A model generated the notes under the pieces. The model was not told where the DNA came from, ran no database searches, and saw only the letters and a list, made by a program, of their open reading frames with translations. A stretch of DNA of 5,373 bases, taken from JBGPEQ01 sp035518775 (lineage in GTDB: Bacteria > Pseudomonadota > Alphaproteobacteria > Dongiales > Dongiaceae). Every line of letters starts with the position of its first letter. Positions within the stretch are counted from its first letter, which is position 1. Shown piece by piece: positions 4,556 through 5,373 of this stretch. The stretch is taken from assembly GCA_035518775.1 (NCBI GenBank), contig DATIXH010000440.1, positions 1 to 5,373 of the forward strand, in the 5' to 3' direction. A program made the translations under genes and the position numbers.

Positions 4556-4657
4556 GCATCGCGACGCGTGCGACAAGCCGGAAGGTTTCACCCGTAACCG
4601 AATTCCGCTAGGGTCGCGGCTCGAACCTGCCCGCCAGCGTCCGCGCAGCGAGGGCCG

Positions 4658-5373
4658 ATGGAATCGCTCGATCCCGTCCTGCTGTCCCGCCTCCAGTTCG
4701 GGTTCACGATCTCGTTCCACATCCTGTTCCCGGCTTTCACGATCGGACTGGCCGCGTGGCTCGCGGTGCTGGAGCTGCTGTGGTGGCTCCGCGACCGCGC
4801 CATCTACGGAGAGATCAGCCGCCTCTGGACCAAGGTGTTCGCCGTCTCCTTCGGCATGGGCGTGGTCTCCGGCATCGTGCTGTCCTACGAGTTCGGCACC
4901 AACTGGAGCGGCTTGTCGGAGCGCGCCGGCAGCATCCTGGGCCCGCTGCTGAGCTACGAGGTGCTGACGGCCTTCTTCCTGGAGGCGGGCTTCATCGGCG
5001 TCATGCTGTTCGGGCGCGATCGCGTGCCGCGCCCCGTCCACGTGGCGTCGGCCTGTATCGTGGCGCTGGGCACGCTCATCTCCACCTTCTGGATCCTGTC
5101 GGCCAACAGCTGGATGCAGACGCCGCAGGGCTACGCGCTGCAGGACGGCGTGTTCCATCCGGTCGACTGGACGGCGATCGTCTTCAATCCGTCCTTCCCT
5201 TTCCGCTTCATGCATATGGTGGCGGCGGCGTTCCTGACCACGGCGTTCGCCGTCGGCGGCATCGGCGCCTGGTACCTGCTCGCGGGACGGCGCGCCGACC
5301 ATGGCCGCATCATGGTCGGCATGGCCGTCAGCATCATCGTCTGGCTGGCGCCGCTCCAGCTCGTCCTCGGCGA
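4658..5373 (+). CDS. cydA: Cytochrome bd ubiquinol oxidase subunit I (CydA/CioA), 3' end beyond the right edge
   Basis: This is the first 238 residues of the quinol-oxidising, haem-bearing subunit of cytochrome bd, an inner-membrane terminal oxidase with high oxygen affinity. The N-terminal helix RLQFGFTISFHILFP contains His21, the haem ligand equivalent to E. coli His19. LSYEFGTNWS (75-84), LSYEVLTAFFLEAGF (98-112) with Glu101 and Glu109, WILSANSWMQTP (145-156) and FRFMHMVAAAF (182-192) with His186 follow the family in order. At least five hydrophobic membrane segments are visible. The Q-loop and remaining ligands lie outside, so a CydA versus cyanide-insensitive CioA subtype cannot be settled. 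Start 4658 has GAGGG just upstream and the usual family N-terminus. The 102 bp before it show no strong promoter or terminator; the gene may be a separate unit or continue the thyX operon. Confidence 0.95.
   Translation, partial: MESLDPVLLSRLQFGFTISFHILFPAFTIGLAAWLAVLELLWWLRDRAIYGEISRLWTKVFAVSFGMGVVSGIVLSYEFGTNWSGLSERAGSILGPLLSYEVLTAFFLEAGFIGVMLFGRDRVPRPVHVASACIVALGTLISTFWILSANSWMQTPQGYALQDGVFHPVDWTAIVFNPSFPFRFMHMVAAAFLTTAFAVGGIGAWYLLAGRRADHGRIMVGMAVSIIVWLAPLQLVLG

Noticed and set aside
4590..4618. TTTCAC with TAGGGT at 17 bp as a cydA promoter
   Set aside because: Both hexamers match the consensus poorly, so I could not separate it from chance.
3752..5302. Long leftward open frame (516 codons)
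   Set aside because: It is antisense to the flavoprotein and cydA genes, is low-complexity in Arg/His/Asp/Ala, and arises from GC-rich third positions.

Overview
The window looks like a chromosomal segment of a high-GC alphaproteobacterium. The strongest evidence is a circularly permuted, two-piece tmRNA gene of the alphaproteobacterial type. An SspB of the alphaproteobacterial kind, a flavin-dependent thymidylate synthase in place of a visible ThyA, and GC-rich codon use agree with this. A Rhodospirillales- or Reyranella-like origin is only a guess.

Left part, all leftward (about 1-1850). From right to left it holds a perfect CRP-type palindrome, a good sigma70-type promoter, a 15-codon micro-ORF with a strong Shine-Dalgarno and an internal hairpin, a 74-aa DUF1127-like protein, a GNRA-capped hairpin, a 29-bp inverted repeat of a widely dispersed type, a degenerate second CRP-like site, an 11-bp hairpin, a second 74-aa paralogue, and the first 169 residues of a WYL-domain (YafY-type) regulator that runs off the left edge.

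Centre, leftward (about 1850-2760). The permuted ssrA gene has its acceptor piece first, then an excised spacer, then the coding piece with the tag ANDNRMVLAA. It lies directly upstream of sspB, which encodes the ClpXP adaptor that delivers ssrA-tagged proteins. The tag-writing RNA and the tag-reading adaptor are therefore neighbours in the same direction. The ssrA promoter faces away from thyX, and the gap between them carries a tandem 14-bp repeat.

Right part, rightward (2845-5373). thyX (dTMP synthesis) is followed after a short gap by an FMN-dependent PPOX-type flavoprotein of the MSMEG_1061 kind. After about 100 bp comes the 5' two-thirds or so of the gene for cytochrome bd oxidase subunit I, which is cut by the right edge.

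The least conventional material is the 500-1850 stretch: two equal-length Trp-tailed small-protein paralogues, each with a CRP-like site upstream, one of them also preceded by a promoter and micro-ORF.
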